The position numbers were made by a program, and so were the translations under genes. 64,000 nucleotides of DNA from a candidate division CSSED10-310 bacterium (GTDB lineage: Bacteria > CSSED10-310), in assembly GCA_016931515.1 (NCBI GenBank), contig JAFGEQ010000005.1:1-64000 (forward strand), in the 5' to 3' direction. The notes under the pieces are model-generated. The model was not told the DNA's origin and made no database searches. It saw only the letters and a program-made list of their open reading frames with translations. Below, piece by piece: positions 9,081 through 18,113 of the stretch. Positions within the stretch are counted from its first letter, which is position 1, and each line of letters begins with the position of its first letter.

Positions 9081-10832
9081 TTAATCGCCACGAATCGTCT
9101 CTGCATAGAGCTGACGTGTATAGATTCGTGCGTATTCTCCGTTTAATGCTTTCAGTTTCGAGTGGTGACCCTCCTCAACAAGCGCCCCGTTCTTCATAAC
9201 CAGCACCCAATCCGCCTTTTCGAGAATATCAGTCCGATGCGTTACAACAATCACTCGAATTGAAGGCAGAAACCGGTAAATCTGCTCCCAGAGATCCTTC
9301 TCGGTATCTGCATCCAGATGGGCTGTAGCATCGTCCAAAACCAGAATATCCGGTTTCTCTGCAATTGCCCGAGCGATGGCGATCCTCTGTTTCTGGCCCC
9401 CCGACAGCGTTATTCCTCGAAGTCCTATCAGTGTATCCATGCCATTTGGAAAGCGGTTGACTTCATTGCGCAATTGAGCCACATCAATCGCCTGCTCAAC
9501 AGCCTCTTCCGTAATCCACTGTCGGCCGAATCGAATGTTATTACGAATCGTATCTGTGAACAACAGTGGTTCCTGAGAAATATATGCAATCCGTCGTCGG
9601 ATGGCTGAAGGATCCTGAACCGTCAATGGTATGCCATCCAGCTTGATGACTCCGTGAGACGGATCATGAAAGCGGCAGATCATCTCCAGAAGAGTTGTTT
9701 TTCCTGCACCTACGCCACCTACGATCGCGATCATGCGGTGATGAGATGTATCAAAGCTGATCCGGCTCAATACGTCCTGATCACACCGGTTGAGATAAAC
9801 ATCACTGCATTCGATTCTGCCGATGCGGGATGCTGGTGTGCATGGTTCATCGGGTGCAACAATTTTAGGCTGGAAAGCCTCGAATTCACATAGTCGGCGG
9901 ATGGATACCGCGGCTCGACGATAACCGACGAGGAGACCCCCGATATCAAAAATAGGCCATACCAGGAAAACAATGTATTGATCGAAGGCAACAAATTCTC
10001 CGATTGTAATCTGTTGATTCATCACCATCCAGCCGCCCGCCATCAAGACAATTACCTGCCCGATCTGCCAGAAGTATGCATAAAGCTGATGCACGAAAAT
10101 ATGGGATTTTTCGGCGGATATCTCAGCTTTGGCTCGCTGATCGGCTGCGTTTGCGAAGCGGAGAGCCTGCTGATTCTCCATACAATACGCCTGAACGATT
10201 CTGATGCCGGAAAAGCAGGTTTCTATCACCTGGTTGACATGCGAGATCATATTCTGGAGATTTCTGAATCGTTTATCCAGCACATCGGTACTGGTGAAAT
10301 GAATAACCAGTTGCAAAGGATAAGGTATCAACGCCAGTAAAGCCAATAACGGATGGATGTAGAACATCGCACCAAGGCAAAACAGAATCAGTAATGCTGA
10401 TCCTAACGCGCGGAAAATGCCGGAACATGAAAACCAGCACAGTTTGTCTCCCACGTCATCGGTCAACCGGGTGACCACATCACCAAGCCTATAAGTGTCA
10501 AGAAATGACTGATCCAACCGGATAATGTGTGAAAATACGGTCTGCCGGAATGCCCATTGCAACTGAAGGTTTGTTTTCGCTCGTTGAGCAGCTCCCAAAA
10601 ATCCGGATGTTGATGATAAGACACCCAAAAGGAAGAAGAGAAGAGCGGATTTTACAAGATATTCATAAGAAACGTCGTTCCGTATCCCGTCAATAATCCG
10701 GATATAAACGAGTGGTATGGCGGTACTGAGTGCTGCGGAGCTGATTGACAGGCTTATGATAATGATTACACGCTTCTTGAACGGCTTGTAATACCGGATC
10801 AGCCACCGTGCATTATCGGTGAAGGTGTGCAT
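9081..10832 (-). CDS. ABC exporter half-transporter (membrane plus ATPase), second subunit
   Basis: An ABC exporter of about 583 residues with six predicted membrane helices in the first 300 residues and a C-terminal ATPase. Walker A is GGVGAGKTT, the signature is LSGGQKQR, Walker B is ILVLDDATAHLD and the switch His lies in VVTHR. Walker B ends in Asp-Asp where active exporters have Asp-Glu, so this nucleotide site is probably the degenerate half of a heterodimer with its neighbour. ATG at 10832 is chosen because GGAGG lies 9 bases upstream; an in-frame TTG 9 bases earlier would overlap the upstream gene. Only one base separates it from the preceding ABC gene, implying coupled translation. 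The substrate (lipid, drug or peptide) cannot be told. Confidence 0.93.
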   Translation of the reverse strand: MHTFTDNARWLIRYYKPFKKRVIIIISLSISSAALSTAIPLVYIRIIDGIRNDVSYEYLVKSALLFFLLGVLSSTSGFLGAAQRAKTNLQLQWAFRQTVFSHIIRLDQSFLDTYRLGDVVTRLTDDVGDKLCWFSCSGIFRALGSALLILFCLGAMFYIHPLLALLALIPYPLQLVIHFTSTDVLDKRFRNLQNMISHVNQVIETCFSGIRIVQAYCMENQQALRFANAADQRAKAEISAEKSHIFVHQLYAYFWQIGQVIVLMAGGWMVMNQQITIGEFVAFDQYIVFLVWPIFDIGGLLVGYRRAAVSIRRLCEFEAFQPKIVAPDEPCTPASRIGRIECSDVYLNRCDQDVLSRISFDTSHHRMIAIVGGVGAGKTTLLEMICRFHDPSHGVIKLDGIPLTVQDPSAIRRRIAYISQEPLLFTDTIRNNIRFGRQWITEEAVEQAIDVAQLRNEVNRFPNGMDTLIGLRGITLSGGQKQRIAIARAIAEKPDILVLDDATAHLDADTEKDLWEQIYRFLPSIRVIVVTHRTDILEKADWVLVMKNGALVEEGHHSKLKALNGEYARIYTRQLYAETIRGD

Positions 10833-10833
10833 C

Positions 10834-12633
10834 TCAACCAACCTCCGGGTCGCCGAACTGAATCTGGCAGAGTTTGAAAAATATTCCCCTCATTTGCACA
10901 AGTTCATGATATCGCCCTCTTTCCATGATTTGACCATCCTGCATGACAATGATGCAATCGCTATCCAGAATAGTATTCAGACGGTGAGCGATAACCAGGG
11001 ATGTGCGAGTGGACAACATGGATTTTAACGCTGAGCGGATACGGTTCTCGGATTCGGGATCGACTGATGATGTCGCTTCGTCCAGAATCAAGATTTCCGG
11101 ATTGTTTACCAGAGCTCTTGCAAAACTGAGCAGTTGCCTTTCTCCGACCGAGAGATTGCTGCCATGTTCCGATAATTCGAATCGAAGCCCTCTGTCTGAT
11201 CGAGTCAGTATCGAATCGGCTCCGACAGTCCGTAACGCGTTCATCACACATTCGTCACTTATGTTTTGGTTATCAAGGCGGAGATTATCAAGGACTGTGC
11301 CCGGAAACAGAACAATATCCTGGAGAACGAGGCCCATCTGTCGGCGGAGTGTTTCCAGCGGTATCCCGAGGATATTGACGCCATCCAAAAAAATCGCACC
11401 ACGTTGCGGTCTATAGAAGCGAAACAGCAGGTTGACGAGGGTTGTTTTCCCTGAACCCGTTGTTCCAACCACGGCAAATCGTTTACCTCTGGGAATCACA
11501 AGGTTGATATCCTGTAAAACCCAATCTTCTTTCTCATAGGCGAACCACACGTGACGAAATTCGAGACCAGCTGATACTCCTTCCGGGTCTCCATCCGGAA
11601 TCGACGTAGCTGGGGCCGTGTCCATTTCCTCAGGAAATGACAACACATCATCAATCCGGCGTATGCCGGCGAACGCCCTTTGAATCACGTTTAACTGCTC
11701 ACTCAAATGAAAAACGGGGCCAAAGAAACGCTGAATGTACCCTAGAAATGCGACGAGCGTGCCAACGGTTACTCGGGTATCATGGTGTAACGACCAATAT
11801 CCGCCAATCGTAAGGACAAGAACGGTGGCGATAGTGCTGGACATGAAGATGGAATGACCAAACAGATTGGATAACCATTCACCGGGATACTCAATCTCGA
11901 ATTTTCGACGATTGACATCGTTCATATTTCGGATAATTGTGTCTTCCTGGCAGTATGCTTGAATGACTCGAACACCGCGAAGATACTCTTCGAGAAATCC
12001 GTATACTTTCGCTGTCTCTCTGCGCGCCTGGATATAAATCGGAACGATTATCCGGTTGAAAAACACGGCCATGATAATAACCAGTGGTGCCATAAGGCTG
12101 AGGATCAGGGCGAGTTGCCAGCTGAGCACGAACATGACTCCAAAAATCGAAATTATCAGCAGGGTATCTGAAAGGAGTGTGATAACCGTATTGGTAAACA
12201 TGTTTCGAAGAGCTTCCGTATCACTCTCGATTCTGGACAGGATTGTACCGACCGGGTTGCTTGAGAAATACGCCTGCGGGAGTCGAGTCATATGGGTAAA
12301 AACCTGGATCCGGATTGTCTTTACAATAGCTTGTCCGACAATTTGCAGATTGATCTGTTGAAGGTAACTGACGAAGAAAGATGCGATGATTACAATGGCC
12401 AGTAAACCGGAAATTTTTGCCAGATCGGATACGCAGCCGGTGGGGAAAACGGTATCGATCGCATGGCGGACAATCAGTGGCCCTGAGATTGAAAGCAATG
12501 TGCCGGCGATCATCAGGAGCCCGCAGAATATCAGGATTCGGATGTGGGGTTTGAAATATGGAAAGAACGCTTTGAGCCGTCTGAAATCAAGCTTTTCACT
12601 GGTGGAGTCGGTCAGATCGATGGAATTTGTCAA
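10834..12633 (-). CDS. ABC exporter half-transporter (membrane plus ATPase), first subunit
   Basis: A 599-residue ABC exporter of the MsbA/BmrCD type: six transmembrane helices (about residues 35-310) and an ATPase domain (about 350-590). Walker A is GTTGSGKTT, Walker B is ILILDEATSSVD with the catalytic Glu, and the signature loop is LSVGERQL, a variant of LSGGQ. Together with the next gene, whose Walker B Glu is Asp, it looks like an asymmetric heterodimer with one canonical site contributed from each partner. The only in-frame start after the upstream stop is a TTG at 12633 with AAGAGG 5 bases before it. It is the first gene of a three-gene unit with its partner and the YchF-like gene. Confidence 0.92.
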   Translation of the reverse strand: MTNSIDLTDSTSEKLDFRRLKAFFPYFKPHIRILIFCGLLMIAGTLLSISGPLIVRHAIDTVFPTGCVSDLAKISGLLAIVIIASFFVSYLQQINLQIVGQAIVKTIRIQVFTHMTRLPQAYFSSNPVGTILSRIESDTEALRNMFTNTVITLLSDTLLIISIFGVMFVLSWQLALILSLMAPLVIIMAVFFNRIIVPIYIQARRETAKVYGFLEEYLRGVRVIQAYCQEDTIIRNMNDVNRRKFEIEYPGEWLSNLFGHSIFMSSTIATVLVLTIGGYWSLHHDTRVTVGTLVAFLGYIQRFFGPVFHLSEQLNVIQRAFAGIRRIDDVLSFPEEMDTAPATSIPDGDPEGVSAGLEFRHVWFAYEKEDWVLQDINLVIPRGKRFAVVGTTGSGKTTLVNLLFRFYRPQRGAIFLDGVNILGIPLETLRRQMGLVLQDIVLFPGTVLDNLRLDNQNISDECVMNALRTVGADSILTRSDRGLRFELSEHGSNLSVGERQLLSFARALVNNPEILILDEATSSVDPESENRIRSALKSMLSTRTSLVIAHRLNTILDSDCIIVMQDGQIMERGRYHELVQMRGIFFKLCQIQFGDPEVG

Positions 12634-12715
12634 GAATGCCTCTTTTTTAAACGCTGTTCAGTTGATCGGGCCATAGACCATGAATCAAAGGTGATACAGG
12701 ATCCCGAAAGCGCTT

Positions 12716-12721
12716 ATTATA
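12716..12721 (-). promoter_or_regulatory. -10 element upstream of the ABC exporter operon
   Basis: A perfect TATAAT on the minus strand, 83 bases before the TTG start of the first ABC gene. No good -35 hexamer is found at 16-18 bases, so the call rests on the -10 alone. Confidence 0.35.
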
Positions 12722-12850
12722 GTGTAGGCCGGTTCAAGTTCTACGATAAATTTCTGACCGGTTGCGATCTTTCCTTTCCCGGGAAAATTATGGCATAATA
12801 AAAATGTCAGAGCTAACAAAAATAGTCATGCCATTTACGGGGAGGCGGAT

Positions 12851-14263
12851 ATGAGTAATTCGAGCATGCCTTCGGAATTGCAGACGATACGAGTGTTTTT
12901 ACCGGAAATGATTCATCGTCTGGAATCCGTGGTACCGTATGCATCCGCACTGGTGACCCAGGAATCCGGCACCAGTCTCAGATTGGACTCACACCGGGAA
13001 CTGGTAGCGGAACGTCAGCCCAGACGTGGAATCGTGTTTACTCTTTTCAACGGACGATTTTTCCAGGAGTGGGCAACGGATAATCTTGATCAACGTTATC
13101 TCGATCAGAAAATTATCGAGATGTGTCGGATGTTTCAGTCATCCGATGTAACCGAACCCCGTTTTTTTATCAATCCGGGTGAGATCATGGATCGGCATTA
13201 TACCAGCTGTTATGAAATCGATCCGGATGATGTGAAATTAACGGATATGGTGGAGGAATGCAGGCATCTGATCAAGCGTTTGCATGAACTTGACAATCGG
13301 GTGGTCAACACGTCCATCAATTATCACGACAGCAAAGAATATAAAATGTTCTTCAACCGCTCCAGAGTATTATCCAGTGCGCTGACAACGTGCAGTGTGC
13401 ATCTGGTTACGGTGGGTGCTGATAAGGGGTCGGTGAGGATGAATTTTATCAGCAAGGGCGGAGTTACAGGTTTCGAGATCATGACGTTTTCCGACGAAGA
13501 GCTGCATGAAATGCTTGATGATCTGAATAGATTGTTCATGAGCAAATCACTGGATCCGGGCATATACGAGGTGATCTCCACACCTCAGGTTAGCGGCATT
13601 CTCGCCCATGAAGCGTTTGGGCACGGGGTAGAAGCGGATATGATTGTGAAAGAACGAGCCCGGGCGTCACAGTATCTGGGTCGTAAGGTTGCTTCACCAC
13701 TGGTATCCATGATCGACGATCCTTCAATACCGGGTTTGAATGGACATTATTTTTTTGATGACGAAGGAGAAATCGCGGTTCCGACGATGATTATCGAAAA
13801 TGGTGTCCTGCGCCGGGTTCTGACAGATCTCCGTTCCGCATCGGTTCTCAACTTGCCGCGATCCTCTAACGGACGTCGGGAGAGTTTTGAACGAAAAGTA
13901 TATTCACGTATGTCCAACACATATTTTTGCCCCGGATCTACGCCGGTTGAGGACATGGTCGGATCAATCGATAGAGGACTGCTGTTGAAGAAATCGAGTT
14001 CCGGTATGGAGGATCCCAAGGGATGGGGTATTCAGGTCGGCATTGATCTGGCTCAAGAAATCCGGAATGGACGGATTACCGATGAAGTGTACGCTCCATT
14101 GACAATGACCGGTTATATTCCGGACATGCTGAATTCGATCACTCAGGTTGGAGATTCACTTGGTTTTATGGATGGAGGCGGAAGTTGTGGGAAGGGGCAC
14201 AAGGAAATGGTAAGAGTTTCGGCAGGTGGACCTCATCTGCGATTCAAAGTGAGGTTGGGATGA
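12851..14263 (+). CDS. tldD: TldD metallopeptidase subunit
   Basis: A 470-residue TldD, the catalytic half of the TldD/TldE zinc protease, known for processing small peptides such as microcin B17 and antitoxins. The metal motif HExxxH is at H253-E254-H258 (AHEAFGHGVEAD), and the C-terminal family block CGKGHKEMVRVSAGGP is intact. GGGGAGGCGGAT precedes the ATG. It overlaps the tldE-like gene by 4 bp (ATGA), matching the obligate heterodimer. No obvious modified-peptide precursor gene is visible beside it, so a housekeeping proteolytic role is as likely as peptide maturation. Confidence 0.95.
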   Translation: MSNSSMPSELQTIRVFLPEMIHRLESVVPYASALVTQESGTSLRLDSHRELVAERQPRRGIVFTLFNGRFFQEWATDNLDQRYLDQKIIEMCRMFQSSDVTEPRFFINPGEIMDRHYTSCYEIDPDDVKLTDMVEECRHLIKRLHELDNRVVNTSINYHDSKEYKMFFNRSRVLSSALTTCSVHLVTVGADKGSVRMNFISKGGVTGFEIMTFSDEELHEMLDDLNRLFMSKSLDPGIYEVISTPQVSGILAHEAFGHGVEADMIVKERARASQYLGRKVASPLVSMIDDPSIPGLNGHYFFDDEGEIAVPTMIIENGVLRRVLTDLRSASVLNLPRSSNGRRESFERKVYSRMSNTYFCPGSTPVEDMVGSIDRGLLLKKSSSGMEDPKGWGIQVGIDLAQEIRNGRITDEVYAPLTMTGYIPDMLNSITQVGDSLGFMDGGGSCGKGHKEMVRVSAGGPHLRFKVRLG

Positions 14264-15585
14264 TGAGACGGATAATCGAAGCCTTACATCGGCATAAGGC
14301 AATCGATCAGTGGCGTTTACTGAATCAGACAAGCACGAGTTATCAATTATATGTTATCGGCTCAATGGTTGACTGCATTCGAAAGGTCATTACAAACAGG
14401 TATTACATCACTCTGTACTGTCGTCACGGATCGGGGATGGGACACACACATCTTACATTGCTCGAACACGAGCTCGATTCTCTGGATGTGCGACTGGAAT
14501 CAGCGATCTTCGTAGCAGGACGGGTCAGTAATCCATACTATGAATTGCCCGGACCGGGCTACAGCCCTGCGGTTGAAACTTTTGATCCGTCTTTATTGGG
14601 AGATATCGAGGATATCTTGTTCGTCAAGCTCGCGGATCGTCTGATTGATGCCGTGGAGCGGGAACCCTATGTAAGACTTTCCAGTTCAGAATACTTCCTC
14701 GATATCCAGGATTTACGTTTGTTGAATAGTCGAGGTTTAAATGCAGAGTGGAAGCAGTCCGAGATTTTTTTTGATGGTGTGCTTTTATCCGGTGGTCCCG
14801 GAGAGGAGAAAGAGATTCATTTTGAACCTCGTGCCAGGCGACTCCAGGACCTGGACCTCGAAGTGATAATCAGGAATCAAGCTCAGTTCGCTCGTGATGC
14901 GAGACATGCCGTGTTACCTCCGAGCGGAAAATACCCGGTTGTTCTTTCGGGTGAAGCACTCACTCACGTTTTCTCTCCGATCGTTCATCACACATCCGGT
15001 GATTGCCAGTACCGTCGGACATCGCGTTTAAAACCCGGTCAACCGATCTATTTATCCGACGAACCCCTGGGGGATCCCCTGACAATGATCAGTAATGGCT
15101 TCATGCCATTCGGGCTGAGAACATCACCGGTCGATCATGACGGCATTCCTGCTGGAAGGCACGAAATCATCCGGGAGGGAATTTTTATGAAGCCCTGGTG
15201 TATGAAACAGTCCGCGGATTATCTTGGAGTCGAACCGACAGGTGAAATTGCGAATCTGGAAATTCCCGTTGGAAATCACGCAGGCATGACATTGTATGAC
15301 GATGACCAATCTGTTCTTCAGGTACATGAGTTTTCAGCACTCATGCCGGATGTTGTGTCCGGCGGATTTGCCGCGGAGATAAAGGTTGGATACCTCCACA
15401 GGAAAGGTGAAGTAACACCTGTCAGGGGTGGAGCCGTCAGTGGCAATCTGCTGGAAGGTTTCAATCACGCATATTTTTCAACGGAAGGGCGTAAGGGGCA
15501 ATACGGGTTGAGTTTGACAAGTTTTGGTACCTACAGTGGTCCGGAAAGCATCCGTTTCGATACTTTCCAGGTCAGCGGCTCTTGA
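14260..15585 (+). CDS. TldE/PmbA-like partner of TldD
   Basis: A 441-residue TldD/PmbA family protein without HExxxH, as expected of the non-catalytic TldE (PmbA) subunit that closes the protease chamber. The region aligned with the TldD metal site reads SGEALTHVFSPIVHH, keeping the fold but not the motif. The C-terminal half has the glycine-rich PmbA-like strands (AEIKVGYLHRKGE, GGAVSGNLLEGF). The ATG at 14260 overlaps the tldD stop as ATGA; a second ATG follows immediately. It is more divergent from PmbA than its neighbour is from TldD, so the assignment leans partly on context. Confidence 0.85.
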   Translation: MMRRIIEALHRHKAIDQWRLLNQTSTSYQLYVIGSMVDCIRKVITNRYYITLYCRHGSGMGHTHLTLLEHELDSLDVRLESAIFVAGRVSNPYYELPGPGYSPAVETFDPSLLGDIEDILFVKLADRLIDAVEREPYVRLSSSEYFLDIQDLRLLNSRGLNAEWKQSEIFFDGVLLSGGPGEEKEIHFEPRARRLQDLDLEVIIRNQAQFARDARHAVLPPSGKYPVVLSGEALTHVFSPIVHHTSGDCQYRRTSRLKPGQPIYLSDEPLGDPLTMISNGFMPFGLRTSPVDHDGIPAGRHEIIREGIFMKPWCMKQSADYLGVEPTGEIANLEIPVGNHAGMTLYDDDQSVLQVHEFSALMPDVVSGGFAAEIKVGYLHRKGEVTPVRGGAVSGNLLEGFNHAYFSTEGRKGQYGLSLTSFGTYSGPESIRFDTFQVSGS

Positions 15586-15736
15586 CCAGTCCAGCTTCCA
15601 CAATCGGACAGTCTCCAGGCTAACTGCAAATAGTCCGGGTTACATATCCTCGCTGCAATGGCTGCGGCTGCTCTGTCCTCTTGCATTCCAGATAGAAACG
15701 CCTGTATGGTTACACCGTTTTGAGGAAGGACTGATA

Positions 15737-16681
15737 ATGGCTGGTCTTGTTCAATGTGGCATCGTCTTATTGGGATTCATTTTTCTGATTCTTGGCGCGG
15801 ATATCCTTGTCAGAGGTGCATCCGGTATTGCAAGGTCATTTGGCGTACAACCACTTGTCATCGGTCTGACGATTGTCGCCTATGGAACATCGTTACCTGA
15901 ATTTATGGCCAGCTTCTCAGCCATGTGCAAAGGGATTCCCGGCATCGCAGTCGGAAATGTTCTGGGATCGAACATCTGTAATATAGCATTAGTGATGGGA
16001 ATCGCTGCGCTGCTGACCCCGGTACGGATCGAGAAGGATGTGTTCAACCGGCAAATCCCCATAACGTTGCTTGTCACATTGATACTGATCATGATGTTTT
16101 TTACCGGTTATGGAATGAGTCGCTTTGAGGGAGCGGTATTCGCAATCGGAACGATTATTTATACTCTGTGGATATTCTCCCGGAATCGTACTCCGAAGAA
16201 AAAAGAGGCCGATGAATCCGGAACCAATATTTTCGAACGAAACCGATGGGTGGCATCGAGTGCCATTGTCGTTGGAAGTATCGGTTTGTTTTTGGGAGGC
16301 GACTGGGTTGTTGACGGATCGACCGCTCTTGCCAGAGGCTTCCATGTGCCGGAGCGTGTGATCGGGGGAACTCTCGTCGCTCTTGGAACATCCTTACCGG
16401 AATTGATTACAACTGTTGTCGGAATTCTTCGAAACGAAACGGATCTTGGCGTTGGTAATGCTGTTGGATCATGTATCTTCAACCTGCTGATGATTTTAGG
16501 GTTCACTGCCCTGGTCAACCCGATTTCAGCAGATCCCTTAGAATATTCGGTGGAATTTGCTTTTAGTATTGGATCACTGATTTTCCTTGGCGTAATGGGC
16601 TCCCGGTATAATGTAATTGGAATAAAAACCGGTGTCTTCCTCGTTCTGTTGTATCTTGCCTTTATAGGGATGGTGCTTTAA
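15737..16681 (+). CDS. Calcium/sodium antiporter family (YrbG/CaCA) membrane protein
   Basis: A 314-residue inner-membrane cation exchanger with ten or so predicted helices arranged as two inverted repeats. Both alpha repeats are plain: GLTIVAYGTSLPEF with GNVLGSNICN in the first half and GGTLVALGTSLPEL with GNAVGSCIFN in the second; their acidic residues bind the cation. It should extrude Ca2+ in exchange for Na+ or K+. The hydrophilic loop (about residues 135-160) joins the halves. The ATG at 15737 was chosen because GAGGAAGGA precedes it and because the 71 residues upstream in the open frame have no family match. Its last 20 bases overlap the convergent nuclease gene. Confidence 0.93.
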   Translation: MAGLVQCGIVLLGFIFLILGADILVRGASGIARSFGVQPLVIGLTIVAYGTSLPEFMASFSAMCKGIPGIAVGNVLGSNICNIALVMGIAALLTPVRIEKDVFNRQIPITLLVTLILIMMFFTGYGMSRFEGAVFAIGTIIYTLWIFSRNRTPKKKEADESGTNIFERNRWVASSAIVVGSIGLFLGGDWVVDGSTALARGFHVPERVIGGTLVALGTSLPELITTVVGILRNETDLGVGNAVGSCIFNLLMILGFTALVNPISADPLEYSVEFAFSIGSLIFLGVMGSRYNVIGIKTGVFLVLLYLAFIGMVL

Positions 16682-18092
16682 TCCCAGACATCAATTCGAA
16701 GCCGTCCAGATAGTCCGGAATGACAATCTCGCATGTCATCTGCTTTCTTAATACATCTCGAAGTTGTTCCATAGAATCTTCTTCTCCATGATTCAAAAAG
16801 ATCCTGGAAGGGAGCCGTGAGAACTTTTTCAGCCAGATAATCAGTTCATCCTGATCGGCATGGGCACTGAAACCATCCAGAGATTGGATATTGGCTTTTA
16901 TCGGGACCATTTGACCATGGATTTTAACCCTTGTTTCTCCGCTGACAATTGTTCGTCCCCGGGTACCGACTGCCTGGTAACCAATAAAGAGAACCGTGTT
17001 TTGTTTGTGAGGAAGGCGGTTTGCCAGATGATGAAGGATACGACCTCCGGTTGCCATTCCGCTGGCAGAAATGATGATCGCATCCCTCTTGATGTCATTG
17101 AGCGCTTTCGATTCATCGACACTTCGCTGGATATGCAGATTTTCCGGCAGCAGAGGTTGTTCACCCGAATCATTCATATATCGTGACTCCGGATCATAGT
17201 CACGAATGAATCGAGTATGCATGCCGGTTACCCGGATAGCCATCGGGCTGTCAATGTAGATCGGCAAATCAGGTATGGCTTTTTCCGCTTTGAGCTGACG
17301 CAAGGCGAAGAGCAGCAACTGGGTACGTCCTACTGCAAAGGCAGGAATTAAAAGGATGCCTCCCCGCTCGCAACTCTCGTTGACTACATGGGCAAGGGCG
17401 CTGAATACATCCGTATTCGAATGCAGACGGCCACCGTAAGTCGATTCCATGACAACCCAATCCACGTCATGATGAGCAGCCGGTTCGGGTAAGATGGGTG
17501 CCCCATAACGACCGATATCTCCGCTTAAAAGGATTGAACCATAACCATCGCAGGTCAGCTTTATGGATGTGGATCCGAGAATATGACCTGCTTCCGTGAA
17601 GGTTGCAGTCAGAAGCCTGCCGATCTTGATCGGTTGATCCAGGTCGATTGGTTCCAGGAGATCGATGACATCTAAAACGTCGTCGGTTGTGTACAAGGGA
17701 AGTGCGGGCGAATGGCGGCTGAATCCTTTTTTATTTGCGTATTTCGCTTCTTCTTCTTGAAGATTGGCGGAATCCAGCAAAATAATACGGGCTATGGATG
17801 CCGTCGCTTCTGTACAGAACACGCGGCCTCTAAAACCATCCTGAACCAGACGAGGTAGATATCCGCAGTGGTCCAGATGACCATGGGTCAGTAAAACAGC
17901 GCCAATTGAGTGCGGGTCAACCGGAAACGGTTCGCGGTTTCTGAGGCGCAGAGCTTTAGGTCCCTGAAACAGACCGCAATCCACCATCACTCTGTCTTTA
18001 GAATCTGTTCCGGCAAAGAGGGCTGTCTTAGATCCCGTGACTGTTCCTGTCGCACCGAGAAATTGAAGGATGGGTGGGGAGTTTGTTTTCAT
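16662..18092 (-). CDS. MBL-fold, beta-CASP RNA nuclease family protein
   Basis: A 476-residue metallo-beta-lactamase protein with a beta-CASP insertion, the CPSF73/RNase J-related class that cuts RNA. Metal ligands are visible in HGHLDHCG (motif 2, near residue 72), HILGS (motif 3) and LSGDIGR (motif 4). Beta-CASP motifs A-C appear as IYIDSPMA, ASGMATGGR and GFSAHADQDEL, and the C-terminal RMMBL piece ends with IFLNHGEEDSM. It is probably a cytoplasmic RNase. GGAG lies 9 bases before the ATG. It is the third gene of a unit with an eRF1-domain-like protein and a double USP protein, suggesting a role in RNA turnover under stress. It overlaps the convergent antiporter gene by 20 bp. Confidence 0.92.
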   Translation of the reverse strand: MKTNSPPILQFLGATGTVTGSKTALFAGTDSKDRVMVDCGLFQGPKALRLRNREPFPVDPHSIGAVLLTHGHLDHCGYLPRLVQDGFRGRVFCTEATASIARIILLDSANLQEEEAKYANKKGFSRHSPALPLYTTDDVLDVIDLLEPIDLDQPIKIGRLLTATFTEAGHILGSTSIKLTCDGYGSILLSGDIGRYGAPILPEPAAHHDVDWVVMESTYGGRLHSNTDVFSALAHVVNESCERGGILLIPAFAVGRTQLLLFALRQLKAEKAIPDLPIYIDSPMAIRVTGMHTRFIRDYDPESRYMNDSGEQPLLPENLHIQRSVDESKALNDIKRDAIIISASGMATGGRILHHLANRLPHKQNTVLFIGYQAVGTRGRTIVSGETRVKIHGQMVPIKANIQSLDGFSAHADQDELIIWLKKFSRLPSRIFLNHGEEDSMEQLRDVLRKQMTCEIVIPDYLDGFELMSGIKAPSL

Positions 18093-18113
18093 TTTAAAGT
18101 CTCCTGTATGACG

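Noticed and set aside
15524-15736. N-terminal extension of the antiporter frame
   Set aside because: The 71 residues are not hydrophobic or family-like and overlap tldE; the ATG at 15737 has a good ribosome-binding site.
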